Assembly (NCBI RefSeq): GCF_030651995.1
Contig: NZ_JAUSBN010000067.1
Coordinates: 1-64,000 of the forward strand
Direction of reading: 5' to 3'
DNA length: 64,000 bases
Source of the DNA: Reyranella sp.
GTDB lineage: Bacteria > Pseudomonadota > Alphaproteobacteria > Reyranellales > Reyranellaceae
Part shown: positions 34,080 through 43,037 of the stretch, in pieces
Numbering within the stretch: the first letter of the stretch is position 1
Layout of the letters: each line of letters opens with the position of its first letter
Notes under the pieces: model-generated
What the model was told of the DNA's origin: nothing
The model's database searches: none
Seen by the model: the letters and a program-made list of their open reading frames with translations, nothing else
Position numbers and translations under genes: made by a program

Positions 34080-35182
34080 AACTTCAGGGCATCAAGGTCG
34101 TCGATCTCTCCTGGTTCCTGCCGGGTCCCTATCTCACTACGTCGCTGGCCGATCACGGCGCCGAGGTGATCAAGGTCGAGCCGCCGGGCGAGGGCGATCC
34201 CGGCCGTCACATCCTGCCGCCCGACCAGCGCACTTCGGTGTTCTTCCGCAACATGGGCCGCGGCAAGAAGAGCGTCGTGCTCGACCTCAAGAGCGAGCAG
34301 GGCCGTGCCGATCTCTTCCGTCTCGCCTGCGAGGCCGACGTGCTGGTCGAATCGTTCCGGCCCGGCGTCGCCGCCCGCTTCGGCATCGGCTACGAGGCCG
34401 TCGCGGCGAAGAACCCCGGCATCGTCTATTGCTCGATCAGCGCCTTCGGCCAGGACGGCGCCTATCCCGGCCGCGCCGCGCACGATCTCGCGCTGGAGGC
34501 CATGACCGGCGTGCTGAGCCTGACCCTGGGCGACGACGGCCGCCCCGCCATCCCCGGCATTCCGGTCGCCGACCTGGTGAGCGGTCTCCATGGTCTGGCC
34601 GGCGTGCTGATGGCGCTGCTGCGCCGCAAGGATACCGGCCGCGGCGACTATATCGACGTCTCGATGCACGAATCGCTGATGGCCTCCTGCGCCAACGTGG
34701 TCGGCACGACCTTCGCCGAGAACAAGGCGCCCGACGTGAAGCAGCAGCGCACGACCGGCGGCTCGGCATTCTATCGCGTCTACGACACGTCCGACGGCCG
34801 CCAGCTCGTGATCGCGGGCCAGGAGATGAAGTTCATCAGGAATCTGCTGGGGGCACTCGGCAAACCGGAGATGGCGCCGCTCTGCGAATGGCCCGGTGCG
34901 CACCAGAAGCCGGTAATGGACTTTCTCGCCGAAACCTTCCGCGCGAAGCCGCTCGCCCACTGGATGGACTATCTCGCGACGCTCGACATCTGCTACGGCC
35001 CGGTGAACACGCTCCCCGAAGCCATCGCCGACGCCAACCTGCAGAAGCGCGGCTTCATGGTGACCGACGCCGAAGGCCGCCTCCACTTCGGCCCCGTGGT
35101 GCGCTTCAGGAACGAACCGTCGAGCCCGCTCTATCGCGAGCCGCTGCTGGGTGAGCACACGGAGGAGGTACTCAGGCGTTAG
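34076..35182 (+). CDS. Second CaiB/BaiF CoA-transferase
   Basis: A 368-residue protein of the same family, with DLSWFLPGPYLTTSLADHG at the N-terminus and the catalytic aspartate in RAAHDLALEAMTG. ATG at 34076 overlaps the previous stop by four bases. Two CoA-transferases side by side may form a hetero-oligomer or use different acids; only the first is as long as the best-studied members. A repeat pair begins three bases after the stop. Confidence 0.9.
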   Translation: MKLQGIKVVDLSWFLPGPYLTTSLADHGAEVIKVEPPGEGDPGRHILPPDQRTSVFFRNMGRGKKSVVLDLKSEQGRADLFRLACEADVLVESFRPGVAARFGIGYEAVAAKNPGIVYCSISAFGQDGAYPGRAAHDLALEAMTGVLSLTLGDDGRPAIPGIPVADLVSGLHGLAGVLMALLRRKDTGRGDYIDVSMHESLMASCANVVGTTFAENKAPDVKQQRTTGGSAFYRVYDTSDGRQLVIAGQEMKFIRNLLGALGKPEMAPLCEWPGAHQKPVMDFLAETFRAKPLAHWMDYLATLDICYGPVNTLPEAIADANLQKRGFMVTDAEGRLHFGPVVRFRNEPSSPLYREPLLGEHTEEVLRR

Positions 35183-35185
35183 AGG

Positions 35186-35309
35186 AAAGGTCCCTCGCTT
35201 CGCTCGGGATGACAATTATGGGGTTGCCAAAGGTGTGCGTCCGCGAATGACATTGCGCACGTCATTGATAAAACCAAAATTGTCATCCCGAGCGAAGCGA
35301 GGGACCTTT
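35186..35309. repeat. REPIN-like paired inverted repeat, type A, perfect arms
   Basis: Two 32-bp arms (35186-35217 and 35278-35309) are exact reverse complements, separated by 60 bp. The arm starts AATTGTCATCCCGAGCGAAG when read toward the loop exit. It fills the convergent junction of the CoA-transferase and GIY-YIG genes, and the right arm contains the last codons and stop of the GIY-YIG gene. Confidence 0.92.
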
Positions 35310-35597
35310 GCCGATGTTTGGATCAAGTAAATCGGCCCAAGTCGGATTGGCGGCTTCGACCAACGCGTCCTTCTTGGACCTTCGCCAGCCTTTGATCTGC
35401 TTCTCACGCACGATCGCGTCTTCGATCTGCTGATATTCCTCGGCATAGACCAAAGTATGAACCCGATACTGCCGCGTGAAGGCGCCACCCGTGCCGGCCC
35501 GATGCTCGGCGATGCGCTTCCCTAAATCATTTGTGACGCCGACATACATCACGTTGCGCTTAACGTTCGTGAGAATGTAGACGTAGTAGGTGAACAT
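35283..35597 (-). CDS. GIY-YIG nuclease-family protein
   Basis: A 104-residue single-domain GIY-YIG protein. Active-site elements are present: YYVYILTN (GIY), MYVGVTND (YIG), the helix arginine and histidine in GKRIAEHR, the glutamate in AIVREKQIKGWRR and the asparagine of EAANPTW. Relatives are small nucleases of unknown biology. The last eight codons (KGPSLRSG, stop) are read through one arm of a flanking repeat. An earlier ATG at 35648 would lie in the other flanking repeat, so I use 35597. Repeat pairs enclose the gene on both sides. Confidence 0.9.
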   Translation of the reverse strand: MFTYYVYILTNVKRNVMYVGVTNDLGKRIAEHRAGTGGAFTRQYRVHTLVYAEEYQQIEDAIVREKQIKGWRRSKKDALVEAANPTWADLLDPNIGKGPSLRSG

Positions 35598-35605
35598 CGG
35601 TCGCC

Positions 35606-35702
35606 AAAGGTCCCTCGCTGCGCTCGGGATGACAACTTTCCGTAACAAATAGTGTTAGTCAACAACCCAAAATTGTCATCCCGAGCGCAGCGAGGGACCT
35701 TT
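35606..35702. repeat. REPIN-like paired inverted repeat, type A, second pair at the GIY-YIG gene
   Basis: Arms of 32 bp at 35606-35637 and 35671-35702 are reverse complements with one mismatch, separated by 33 bp. Their core reads GAGCGCAGCGAGGG, whereas the pair at 35186-35309 reads GAGCGAAGCGAGGG: both arms of a pair carry the same variant. It lies between the GIY-YIG start and the 3' end of the acyl-CoA dehydrogenase gene. Confidence 0.92.
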
Positions 35703-35707
35703 TGTTG

Positions 35708-37501
35708 CTATGCCGCCACCAACGCCACAGCCTTCGCCAACGGCACGGGCGCGTCGTCGAGGAGGAGGTTGATCGCTTCTTCCTCCCAACCTGACTCACC
35801 GAGCGACAGTGGATCCTGCGGCGCCAGGCGGTATTCGATGACGAGGCGTGACAGGAGGAGGCGGCGGGCATCGCCGCCTTCTGCGCCCAGCGTCGCGCCT
35901 TCCCAGGCCAGGAGGGCCGCCGTCGTGGCGTGATAGAGGGCGCCGGCGGCGAGGCGGGAGCGCTTTTCCTGTCTGGGATCGGCGGCAACCGCCTCGACGA
36001 AGCGTTCGACCCGGTCGAGCGTGGCGCCGAGCAGGCCCTTGTACTGGCCGGGCAGGGCACCGCTGGGTTCGTACTTCGCCTTCAGCGCGGCGGACAGCGT
36101 CTTGTGGCCGCCCGACTTGCCGACGGCGCGCTGCACGACGTCCAGCGCGTTGATGTTGGAGGTGCCTTCCCAGATCGTGCCGATCTGGGCGTCGCGCACC
36201 AGCCGTGCCGTCACCCATTCCTCGATGTAGCCGATGCCGCCGCGGACCTCGAGGGCGGCGCTGGCGACCGGGATATTGTCGCGGCAGGCGCGGAACTTGT
36301 AGACCGGCGTCAGGACACGCAGCAGGTTCGCGGCGTCCTTGTCCCCCTTGTCGGCGCGGCCCATCGCGTCGGCGGAGAAGGCGAACATCGACAGCGCCTG
36401 CTCGGTCGGCAGCATGATCTTCATGAGCTGGCGGCGCAGCAGCGGATACTCCGACGTGGGTTTGCCGAAGGCGCGGCGGCCGCGCGCGGCGGCCAATGCC
36501 TCGTTGAGGCAGCGGCGCATCATCGAGGCGGCGCGCACGCCATGGCTCAGCCGCGACAGGTTGACCTGGCTCATCATCTGCTTGAAGCCGTGGTTCACGT
36601 CGCCGACCAGATAGGCGGTGGCGCCGTCGAGCACGATCTCGCCCGACGCCATGGAGCGCGTGCCGAGCTTGTCCTTCAGGCGCACGATCCGGTAGCTGTT
36701 GCGGGAGCCGTCCTCGAGGCGCCGCGGCAGGGCGAACATGGCGAGACCGCGGGTGCCCGCCGCCGCACCGCGCGGGCGCGCGAGGATCAACGCCAGGTCG
36801 GCATCGGCATGGCTGCAGAACCACTTCTGGCCGTAGATCTTCCAGCGCTCGATCCCGTCGGCCCCGACGCCGATGCGCTCGGCCTCGGTCTCCAGCGCGC
36901 CGACGTCGGAGCCGCCGGCCTTCTCCGTCATCAGCTGCGCGCCCTTCATCATGTGTGCCGGGTCCTGGCTCAGCAGCCGGTCCATCAGCAGGCGCTTCAG
37001 TTCGGGCGAGGCGTGGGTCTTCATCGTGAAGTTCGACGTGTCGGACATCGAGACCGGGCACATCAGCCCGAACTCGCCTTGCACGAAGAGATAGGTGAAG
37101 GCGTACTTCACCAGCGGGTGTGCCGGCTCCGCCAGGCCGAGCACGCCGGCGCGATGGCTCATCGCGTGCAGGCCGTACTCCTCATAGGCGATCTTCTCCA
37201 TCTCGCGATAGGCGGGGTGGTAGTCGATCCAGTCCTCGTCGCGGCCGAAGCGGTCGCGCGGCTGCAGCACCGGCGGATGCTTGTCGGCGACCATCGCCAG
37301 CTCGTCGAGCCGGCCGCCGGCCAGCCCGCCCAGCCGCTCGAAGTGGGGCGTCATCTGCCGCAGCAGGCCGGGCTCCATGTAGAGCCGCATCAGGTCCTGG
37401 AACTGCCGGTCGATCGAATAGAAGTTCTGGCCGTGCACATCGACGGCGATGTGATGCGCGCCGTGCGGCCCTTCGTTCAGTCCGTGGGTCATGTCTGGCA
37501 T
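35708..37501 (-). CDS. AidB-like acyl-CoA dehydrogenase
   Basis: A 597-residue protein of the large acyl-CoA dehydrogenase class. It has an N-terminal extra domain (RQFQDLMRLYMEPGLL), the flavin-binding MTEKAGGSDVGALET and GQKWFCSHADAD, and IWEGTSNINALDVVQRAV near the end, which carries the glutamate. Members like AidB are tied to alkylation damage or aberrant acyl groups, others to fatty acid degradation. It follows the sirtuin gene by 27 bp. Confidence 0.88.
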   Translation of the reverse strand: MPDMTHGLNEGPHGAHHIAVDVHGQNFYSIDRQFQDLMRLYMEPGLLRQMTPHFERLGGLAGGRLDELAMVADKHPPVLQPRDRFGRDEDWIDYHPAYREMEKIAYEEYGLHAMSHRAGVLGLAEPAHPLVKYAFTYLFVQGEFGLMCPVSMSDTSNFTMKTHASPELKRLLMDRLLSQDPAHMMKGAQLMTEKAGGSDVGALETEAERIGVGADGIERWKIYGQKWFCSHADADLALILARPRGAAAGTRGLAMFALPRRLEDGSRNSYRIVRLKDKLGTRSMASGEIVLDGATAYLVGDVNHGFKQMMSQVNLSRLSHGVRAASMMRRCLNEALAAARGRRAFGKPTSEYPLLRRQLMKIMLPTEQALSMFAFSADAMGRADKGDKDAANLLRVLTPVYKFRACRDNIPVASAALEVRGGIGYIEEWVTARLVRDAQIGTIWEGTSNINALDVVQRAVGKSGGHKTLSAALKAKYEPSGALPGQYKGLLGATLDRVERFVEAVAADPRQEKRSRLAAGALYHATTAALLAWEGATLGAEGGDARRLLLSRLVIEYRLAPQDPLSLGESGWEEEAINLLLDDAPVPLAKAVALVAA

Positions 37502-37528
37502 GGGCTTCCTCCGTCTCTTCTTCTCGTT

Positions 37529-38263
37529 CTATCGCCAGCCCTGCGTCAGCACACGCGCCACATAGGGCGGCACGGTCCCGGTGGCGGGGCCATAGATGTG
37601 TTCCTGGAACAGGCTCTTGTTGCCGGTCGGCTCGAGGTTGAGCTCGACCGTGCGGGCGCGCGGCGCGTGGCGGCGCACGTGCAGCACGAAGCCGGCAGCG
37701 GGGTAGACCTCCCCCGAGGTGCCGATCGCCAGGAAAAGGCCGCAGCGCTCCAGCACCTCGTAGATCTCGTCGAGATGCAGCGGCATCTCGCCGAACCAGA
37801 CGATGTTGGGCCGGAGCTCACCCACCGAATTGCAGTGAGGGCAGATCGACGTTGGATTGAGGTCGTGATCGGACGCGAACACCGTCTTGCATTCCATGCA
37901 ACGGATTTCGCCGTCCTGCCCATGCATGTGGATCACCCGTTTCGACCCGGCCTGCTCGTGCAGCAGGTCGATGTTCTGGGTGATGATCGTCACTTCACCA
38001 TCATACTCCCGTTCCAGCCGGGCCAGCGCCTTGTGTGCGTCGTTCGGGGCGATGCCGGCCGCGCGGAACAGGGCGCGTGTCCCATTATAGAAGTCGAGCA
38101 CCTTCTTCTTGTCGCGGTGCCAGGCTTCCAGGGTCGCGACCTCCTCGAGGTCGACCCGGTTCCACAGCCCGTCAGCGTCGCGGAACGTGTCGATCCCGCT
38201 TTCCTTGGAAATGCCGGCGCCGGTCAGTACCGCGATGCCGGGCGGGAAGAAATCCTGATGCAT
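37529..38263 (-). CDS. cobB: NAD-dependent protein deacylase (sirtuin)
   Basis: A 244-residue class III sirtuin. NAD-binding GAGISKESGIDTFRDADGLW, QNIDLLHEQAG, the catalytic histidine in IHMHGQDGE and four zinc cysteines (RCMEC, SICPHC) are intact. It removes acyl groups from lysines, and Tyr and Arg residues in the FYNGTRALFRAAG segment suggest it may accept succinyl-like groups. It is divergent from the phosphatase gene. Confidence 0.92.
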   Translation of the reverse strand: MHQDFFPPGIAVLTGAGISKESGIDTFRDADGLWNRVDLEEVATLEAWHRDKKKVLDFYNGTRALFRAAGIAPNDAHKALARLEREYDGEVTIITQNIDLLHEQAGSKRVIHMHGQDGEIRCMECKTVFASDHDLNPTSICPHCNSVGELRPNIVWFGEMPLHLDEIYEVLERCGLFLAIGTSGEVYPAAGFVLHVRRHAPRARTVELNLEPTGNKSLFQEHIYGPATGTVPPYVARVLTQGWR

Positions 38264-38272
38264 GCCACCACT

Positions 38273-38287
38273 CTAGCGCCGTGCTAG
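38273..38287. promoter_or_regulatory. CTAG-containing inverted repeat between cobB and the phosphatase gene
   Basis: CTAGC-GCCGT-GCTAG at 38273-38287 is a perfect inverted repeat in the 35-bp divergent gap, so it overlaps the start regions of both genes. CTAG is usually rare in genomes. It could be an operator for one or both genes. Confidence 0.3.
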
Positions 38288-38298
38288 GGTCGGCGACC

Positions 38299-38784
38299 AT
38301 GACCATTGGCATCCTGTTCGTCTGCACCGCAAACCTCTGCCGCTCGCCCACGGCCGAAGGCGTGTTCCGCTCGCTGGCCACCAAGGCCGGCCTCGCCGAC
38401 GCCTTCGAGATCGATTCCGCCGGCACCGGCGCCAGCCATGTCGGCCAGCCGCCGACCAAGCCGGCCATCGACGTGGCGACGGCGCGCGGATACGACATCA
38501 CCGGTATCCGCGCGCGCCAGATCACGGGCGAGGACATCCGACACTTCGACCACGTGCTGGCGATGACACGTGGCCATCTCGTCGAGATGCGCTGGCTGGC
38601 GCCGCGCGACCTCGTGGACAAGCCGCAGCTCCTGATGAGCTATGCCCCGCCGCTCGGCATCCTCGACATTCCCGATCCGTTCGGCGGCACGGTCGACGAC
38701 TACGAGCGGGCCATCGGCATGATCGAGTCCGCCACCCGCGGCCTGCTCGCCCGGCTGACGCCCGAAGTCAAAAAGGCCACTTGA
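38299..38784 (+). CDS. Low-molecular-weight protein-tyrosine phosphatase
   Basis: A 161-residue phosphatase with the P-loop VCTANLCRSPTAEG (C-x5-R-S) at the N-terminus and the acid DPFGGTVDDYERA (D-P) near the end. It may act on a kinase such as BY-kinase in exopolysaccharide control or be involved in stress responses. ATG at 38299 fits the short N-terminus. The last 17 bp overlap the 3' end of the opposing DMFase-like gene. Confidence 0.92.
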   Translation: MTIGILFVCTANLCRSPTAEGVFRSLATKAGLADAFEIDSAGTGASHVGQPPTKPAIDVATARGYDITGIRARQITGEDIRHFDHVLAMTRGHLVEMRWLAPRDLVDKPQLLMSYAPPLGILDIPDPFGGTVDDYERAIGMIESATRGLLARLTPEVKKAT

Positions 38785-40918
38785 GTCCGAGCTCGCCGAA
38801 TTTGTTCACGACGTTGAAGGTGAGCCGCGACACGTCGTTGTCAAATTTGTTGTGGGGCAGGCTGCCGCAATAGGTGATCGAGCCGACCGAGAAGACCGCG
38901 CCACCTTTGGGCTTCTCGATATAGGTCATGTCGGCGCGGATCAGCTGCTCCAGCGTCTGGCCGGGAATGGTCGTGGTGAAGCCCAGCCGCTCCTCGTGGA
39001 CCACGACGAAGTTCCGGCGGTCGTGGCCTTCCGACGAGGCCAGCACCACCGCGTTGAGCGGGCTGCCCAGCCGGTGGTCGAGCCGGTCGAGTTCGAAGCC
39101 CGCCGCACCGCCGCCCGAGAAGCCGTAGCCCCCGAACAACTCGTCCTTCACGCCCTCGAACACCCAGGCGTGGGTATTGTCGCGTGCCGCCGGCGATTGC
39201 CGGTAGGAATCGCCCACGAAGGTGCCCTGGCTCGAGAAGCCGATGCCGCAGAGGAGATTCGGCGGCCGGTCCGAGCGGCGCCACAGGCCGCCATAGGCGC
39301 CGTCGAAGGCGTGGTAATACTCGCCGGGTTCGGCCGCCCAGGTGCGGATGCCGCCCTCGGTCCGCCGCACCTCGATGGCGCCGGGCACCTTGGGTGACAG
39401 CGCCACGCGCCAATAGAAGCCGTTGCCGCCGAGATACATCAGCCGGCCGCCGCTCTCGGTATAGGCCTGCAGCGCGTCGAGCGTGCCCTCGGTGTGATAT
39501 TCCGGATGCGAGCCGGTCAGCACGACCTTGTAGGAGGAGAGGATCTCAACGCCCTTCTCATCGAGATCGTGATCGGTCACCACGTCGAAGGCGATGCCCA
39601 TGCGGTCGAGCCAGCCGGTGAGATGCGTGTCGGCCGGCAGGTGGCGCAGGCCCGATCCCGCCTCGTCGTTGAAGCTGAGGAAGTTCGGCCGCCAGGTGAG
39701 CAGCGGCCGCAGCCGCGAGGAATAGGCCACGCCCGAACCGTCGCGGTGATGGTTGTAGGTCGAGAGGCCATAGTCCCGGTGCTCGTCGGGATTGTGCGGA
39801 TAGGCTTTCCAGTCGGCGACCCTCTTGCGGAAGGCATCGTCGTACACGCCGCGCGAGAAGTTGGAATAGACCTGATAGGTGAAGGTCGAGGCCAGATAGC
39901 AGACCTTGGCCTGCGGTTTGCCGACCTGCGGCCGCACGAAGAACGGGATGACGTCGCGCTGCGTCCCGCAGGAGAGCTGCATGCCGTAGATGCCGCTCTT
40001 CATTTCCTTGGGGATGGTGAAGCTGAAATCGTCGAGCCAGCCGCAATCGTGCAGGTCGTCGTCGTGGAAATGGATCGCCGCATAGTGATGCGGCGCGCGC
40101 CGCCAGTCGCGCTCGGCGCCGGTCCAGGCCGAGCCCTTCATGGCGCGGGTCGGCAGGTTGATCAGCTTGCCATGCAGACGGTTGGGGCCGGTATCCTCGA
40201 TTTCCATCGAGTCCATGCGGCGGGTGAAATCCCAGGCGGCAAAGCCCTGGATGCGCGGCGCCTCGATCTTGCCGTTGAAGCAGCGCTGCGCCGGCCGGTC
40301 GGTTGCGGGCTCCGCACCGATCATCACCGGGGCGGCGGCCTCCAGGGCAGGAGACGACGCCTTGCCGCTCGCCTCGCCCTCGTCGTCGGTGCCGAAGGCG
40401 CGCGCCAGCGGTTGCTGGCCGACGCGCAGCGTGCCGCTCTCGGGATCGGCGCTCGCCCAGACGCGATACCAGATGCGCGCTCGCAGCTTCTTGCCCACCA
40501 CGATGCGATCCGTGCCGGTTTCCAGCGCCATGCCGTCCGGCGTCAGCACCAGCGCGAATCCCGCGCCGGTGGCGGCCTCTCTCCGCGAGATCACGGTCTG
40601 CGGCCCGTCCTCGGGCAGGGTCGGCCAGATCAGCGCCTCGACCTGGAGCGCCCCGGGCAGTTCGATATCCTTCGCCCCCTCGACCAGGCCGTAGGAACCG
40701 GGCCAGGCGTGCTGCACGCGCGACGCGAAGCGGCCGTCGAACAGCTCGGACAGGTCCTCGAGCTTCGGCGGCGGTCCGCCGGGGTTGGGATCGCCGCGCA
40801 CGATGCGGACCAGCATGGCGTGATAGGGTGCCGGTCCCGCGCTCGAGACCTTGAAGCTGATTTTCTCGCCGCTCCGTACCGAGATGCGATCTGTGTACCC
40901 AATCAATGCTGCGGTCAC
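38768..40918 (-). CDS. N,N-dimethylformamidase beta-subunit-like protein
   Basis: A 716-residue protein of the DMFase large-subunit family. An N-terminal LamG-like part (about 100-260) is followed by the C-terminal domain with CYLASTFTYQVYSNFSRGVY, FNDEAGSG, and GGRLMYLGGNGFYWR. DMFase hydrolyses N,N-dimethylformamide to formate and dimethylamine using an iron site; the family may also act on other amides. GTG at 40918 has a GGGAG seven bases upstream, supporting it. No small subunit is nearby. Confidence 0.82.
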   Translation of the reverse strand: MTAALIGYTDRISVRSGEKISFKVSSAGPAPYHAMLVRIVRGDPNPGGPPPKLEDLSELFDGRFASRVQHAWPGSYGLVEGAKDIELPGALQVEALIWPTLPEDGPQTVISRREAATGAGFALVLTPDGMALETGTDRIVVGKKLRARIWYRVWASADPESGTLRVGQQPLARAFGTDDEGEASGKASSPALEAAAPVMIGAEPATDRPAQRCFNGKIEAPRIQGFAAWDFTRRMDSMEIEDTGPNRLHGKLINLPTRAMKGSAWTGAERDWRRAPHHYAAIHFHDDDLHDCGWLDDFSFTIPKEMKSGIYGMQLSCGTQRDVIPFFVRPQVGKPQAKVCYLASTFTYQVYSNFSRGVYDDAFRKRVADWKAYPHNPDEHRDYGLSTYNHHRDGSGVAYSSRLRPLLTWRPNFLSFNDEAGSGLRHLPADTHLTGWLDRMGIAFDVVTDHDLDEKGVEILSSYKVVLTGSHPEYHTEGTLDALQAYTESGGRLMYLGGNGFYWRVALSPKVPGAIEVRRTEGGIRTWAAEPGEYYHAFDGAYGGLWRRSDRPPNLLCGIGFSSQGTFVGDSYRQSPAARDNTHAWVFEGVKDELFGGYGFSGGGAAGFELDRLDHRLGSPLNAVVLASSEGHDRRNFVVVHEERLGFTTTIPGQTLEQLIRADMTYIEKPKGGAVFSVGSITYCGSLPHNKFDNDVSRLTFNVVNKFGELGLKWPF

Positions 40919-40971
40919 ATTTAACTCCCAATTGGCGGACGATATAGTCGCCCGAACAAGGGAGCTTCGCC

Positions 40972-41985
40972 ATGACCAATAAGACAATCGCCAGGATGAT
41001 CGGGCGCCGCAGCCTCATCGCGGGCGCCGTTGCCGTTCCTCTTGCCGCCCCGATGCTGGCCCGCCACGGCTGGGCGCAATCGACCTACCCCAACAAGCAG
41101 GTCCGCGTCGTCGTGCCCTTCGCACCGGGCGGGACGACCGACCTGCTGGGCCGCATCGCCTCGGCGCACCTTCAGGAAGTCTGGGGCCAGACCTTCGTGG
41201 TCGACAACAAGAGCGGCGCCGGCGGCAATGTCGGGGCCGAGATCGTCGCCAAGTCCCCGGCCGACGGCTACACGCTGCTGCTCGGCACCGTCGGCACCGC
41301 CGTCACCAACCAGTTCCTCTACAAGAACATGCCCTACGACAGCGTGAAGAGCTTCGCGCCGGTCGCGCTGTTCGGCGAGGTCGCCAATGTGCTGGCGGTG
41401 CATCCCGACATGCCGGTGAAGACGGCCAAGGAATATGTCGAGTATTGCAAGAAGCAGGGCCCCAACAAGGTGAGCTTCGGCTCGCCGGCGATCGGTGGCA
41501 CCGGCCATCTGGCGATGGAGTATTTCCAGTCGCTCGCGGGCTTCAAGGTCGAGCATGTCGTCTATCGCGGCAGCTCGCTGGTGCTGAAGGACCTGCTGGC
41601 CGGGCACATTCCCAGCACGATGGACAACCTGCCGCCCTACCTGCCGCACATTCAGTCCGGCACACTTCGGGCGCTGGGCGTGAGCTCGGGCAAGCGCTGG
41701 TTCGCGCTGCCGGATACGCCGACCATCGCCGAGCAGGGCTTCCCGGGCTTCGATGCGGCGCCCTGGTGGTACGTGGCGGCGCCGGCCGGCACGCCGCCGG
41801 AGATCGTGAAAAAGCTTTCCGACGAGCTGGTGAAGGCCTCCAAGGAGCCCGACGTCATCAAGAAGATCCGCGCCGCCGGCGCCGCCGAGCTGGGCGGCTC
41901 CTCGGAGGACCTCTCCAAGCACATGACCGCCGAGTATGCGAAGTGGAAGAAGGTCGTCGAGGCCGCGAAGCTGGAGCCGCAATGA
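40972..41985 (+). CDS. Bug-family TTT binding protein
   Basis: A 337-residue exported protein (signal ends HGWAQ with a GRRS motif) with QVRVVVPFAPGGTTDLLGR and VDNKSGAGGNVGAEIVAKSP. It should bind a small carboxylate or an amide-derived molecule. It is divergent from the DMFase-like gene across 53 bp and overlaps the phosphotriesterase-like gene by four bases, which suggests it delivers the substrate of one of them. Confidence 0.9.
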   Translation: MTNKTIARMIGRRSLIAGAVAVPLAAPMLARHGWAQSTYPNKQVRVVVPFAPGGTTDLLGRIASAHLQEVWGQTFVVDNKSGAGGNVGAEIVAKSPADGYTLLLGTVGTAVTNQFLYKNMPYDSVKSFAPVALFGEVANVLAVHPDMPVKTAKEYVEYCKKQGPNKVSFGSPAIGGTGHLAMEYFQSLAGFKVEHVVYRGSSLVLKDLLAGHIPSTMDNLPPYLPHIQSGTLRALGVSSGKRWFALPDTPTIAEQGFPGFDAAPWWYVAAPAGTPPEIVKKLSDELVKASKEPDVIKKIRAAGAAELGGSSEDLSKHMTAEYAKWKKVVEAAKLEPQ

Positions 41986-43025
41986 GCCGTCCGGAGCTGA
42001 AGGGAAGAATCCAGACCGTCCTCGGGCCGATCGAGCCCGAGCGACTGGGGCGGACGCTGATGCACGAACACGTGCTGTGCGACATCCGTCCGCCCGGCAC
42101 GCGCTCGGATAACGATCTCGGCCCCGAGATCACCCTGGAGAATGTCTGGCAGATCAACTACGGCCACGGCATCAAGCGCGCCGGCCGCAAGTACATGCTC
42201 GACCTCGAGGACATCGCCACCCGCGAGGTGGCGATGATGAAGCACGAGGGCGGCGACGCCATCGTCGAACTGTCCTGCGGCGGCCTCTCGCCCGATCCCA
42301 ACGGGCTGCGCCGCATCGCGGCCGGCACCGGCGTCCATCTGGTGATGGGCTGCGGCTACTACGTGAACGACTACCAGGATCCCCGGAACCACGACCGCAC
42401 GGTCGAGGACTTCGCCGCCGAGATGATCGGCCAGATCCACGACGGCGCCTGGGGCACCGACGTCTGTGCCGGCATGATCGGCGAGATCGGCTGCCAGGCG
42501 CCGTGGACCGACACCGAGAAGCGCGTGATGCAGGGCGCCTTCATCGCCGCCACCGAGACGGGCGCCTCGATCAACGTCCATCCCGGCCGCGATCCCGACC
42601 AGCCGCAGGAGATCGCCGACTTCGCCAAGGCGGCCGGCTTTCCGACCGAACGCATCGTCATCAGCCACATCGACCGCACCGTCTTCGACGAGCCGCGCCT
42701 GCTGAAGCTGGCCGACTCCGGCGTGACGGTCGAGTTCGACCTGTTCGGCCAGGAATCGAGCTATTACGGCCTGAGCGACATCGACATGCCCAACGACGCG
42801 ACGCGGCTCAAGCTGATCCGCGCGCTTATCGAGGCCGGCCATCTCGAACGGGTCGTGATCAGCCACGACATCTGCTACCGCACCCGCCTTGCGAGCTTCG
42901 GCGGCCACGGCTACGGCCACATCTTCCGCAACGTCGTGCCGATGATGAACAAGCGCGGTTACAGCGAGGCCGAGATCGACGCGATCCTGGTCGGCAATCC
43001 GCGCCGGCTGCTGACGTTCGTTTGA
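41982..43025 (+). CDS. Phosphotriesterase-family hydrolase
   Basis: A 347-residue TIM-barrel protein of the PTE/lactonase family. Expected metal ligands are LMHEHVL (HxH), a glutamate in IGEIGCQA where PTE has a carbamylated lysine, histidines in NVHPGRD and ISHIDRT, and the aspartate in ISHDICYRT. Members hydrolyse lactones or esters; phosphotriesters only rarely. I use ATG 41982 after a Bug gene. The partner genes suggest catabolism of an ester or amide. Confidence 0.87.
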   Translation: MSRPELKGRIQTVLGPIEPERLGRTLMHEHVLCDIRPPGTRSDNDLGPEITLENVWQINYGHGIKRAGRKYMLDLEDIATREVAMMKHEGGDAIVELSCGGLSPDPNGLRRIAAGTGVHLVMGCGYYVNDYQDPRNHDRTVEDFAAEMIGQIHDGAWGTDVCAGMIGEIGCQAPWTDTEKRVMQGAFIAATETGASINVHPGRDPDQPQEIADFAKAAGFPTERIVISHIDRTVFDEPRLLKLADSGVTVEFDLFGQESSYYGLSDIDMPNDATRLKLIRALIEAGHLERVVISHDICYRTRLASFGGHGYGHIFRNVVPMMNKRGYSEAEIDAILVGNPRRLLTFV

Positions 43026-43037
43026 TGCTGACTCCAG

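Noticed and set aside
35598-35648. Upstream start for the GIY-YIG gene
   Set aside because: The added residues (VIPSAARDL) are a translated arm of the flanking repeat.
35930-38287. 785-residue plus-strand frame opposite the AidB-like and sirtuin genes
   Set aside because: Both opposing genes have full catalytic motifs; this frame does not.
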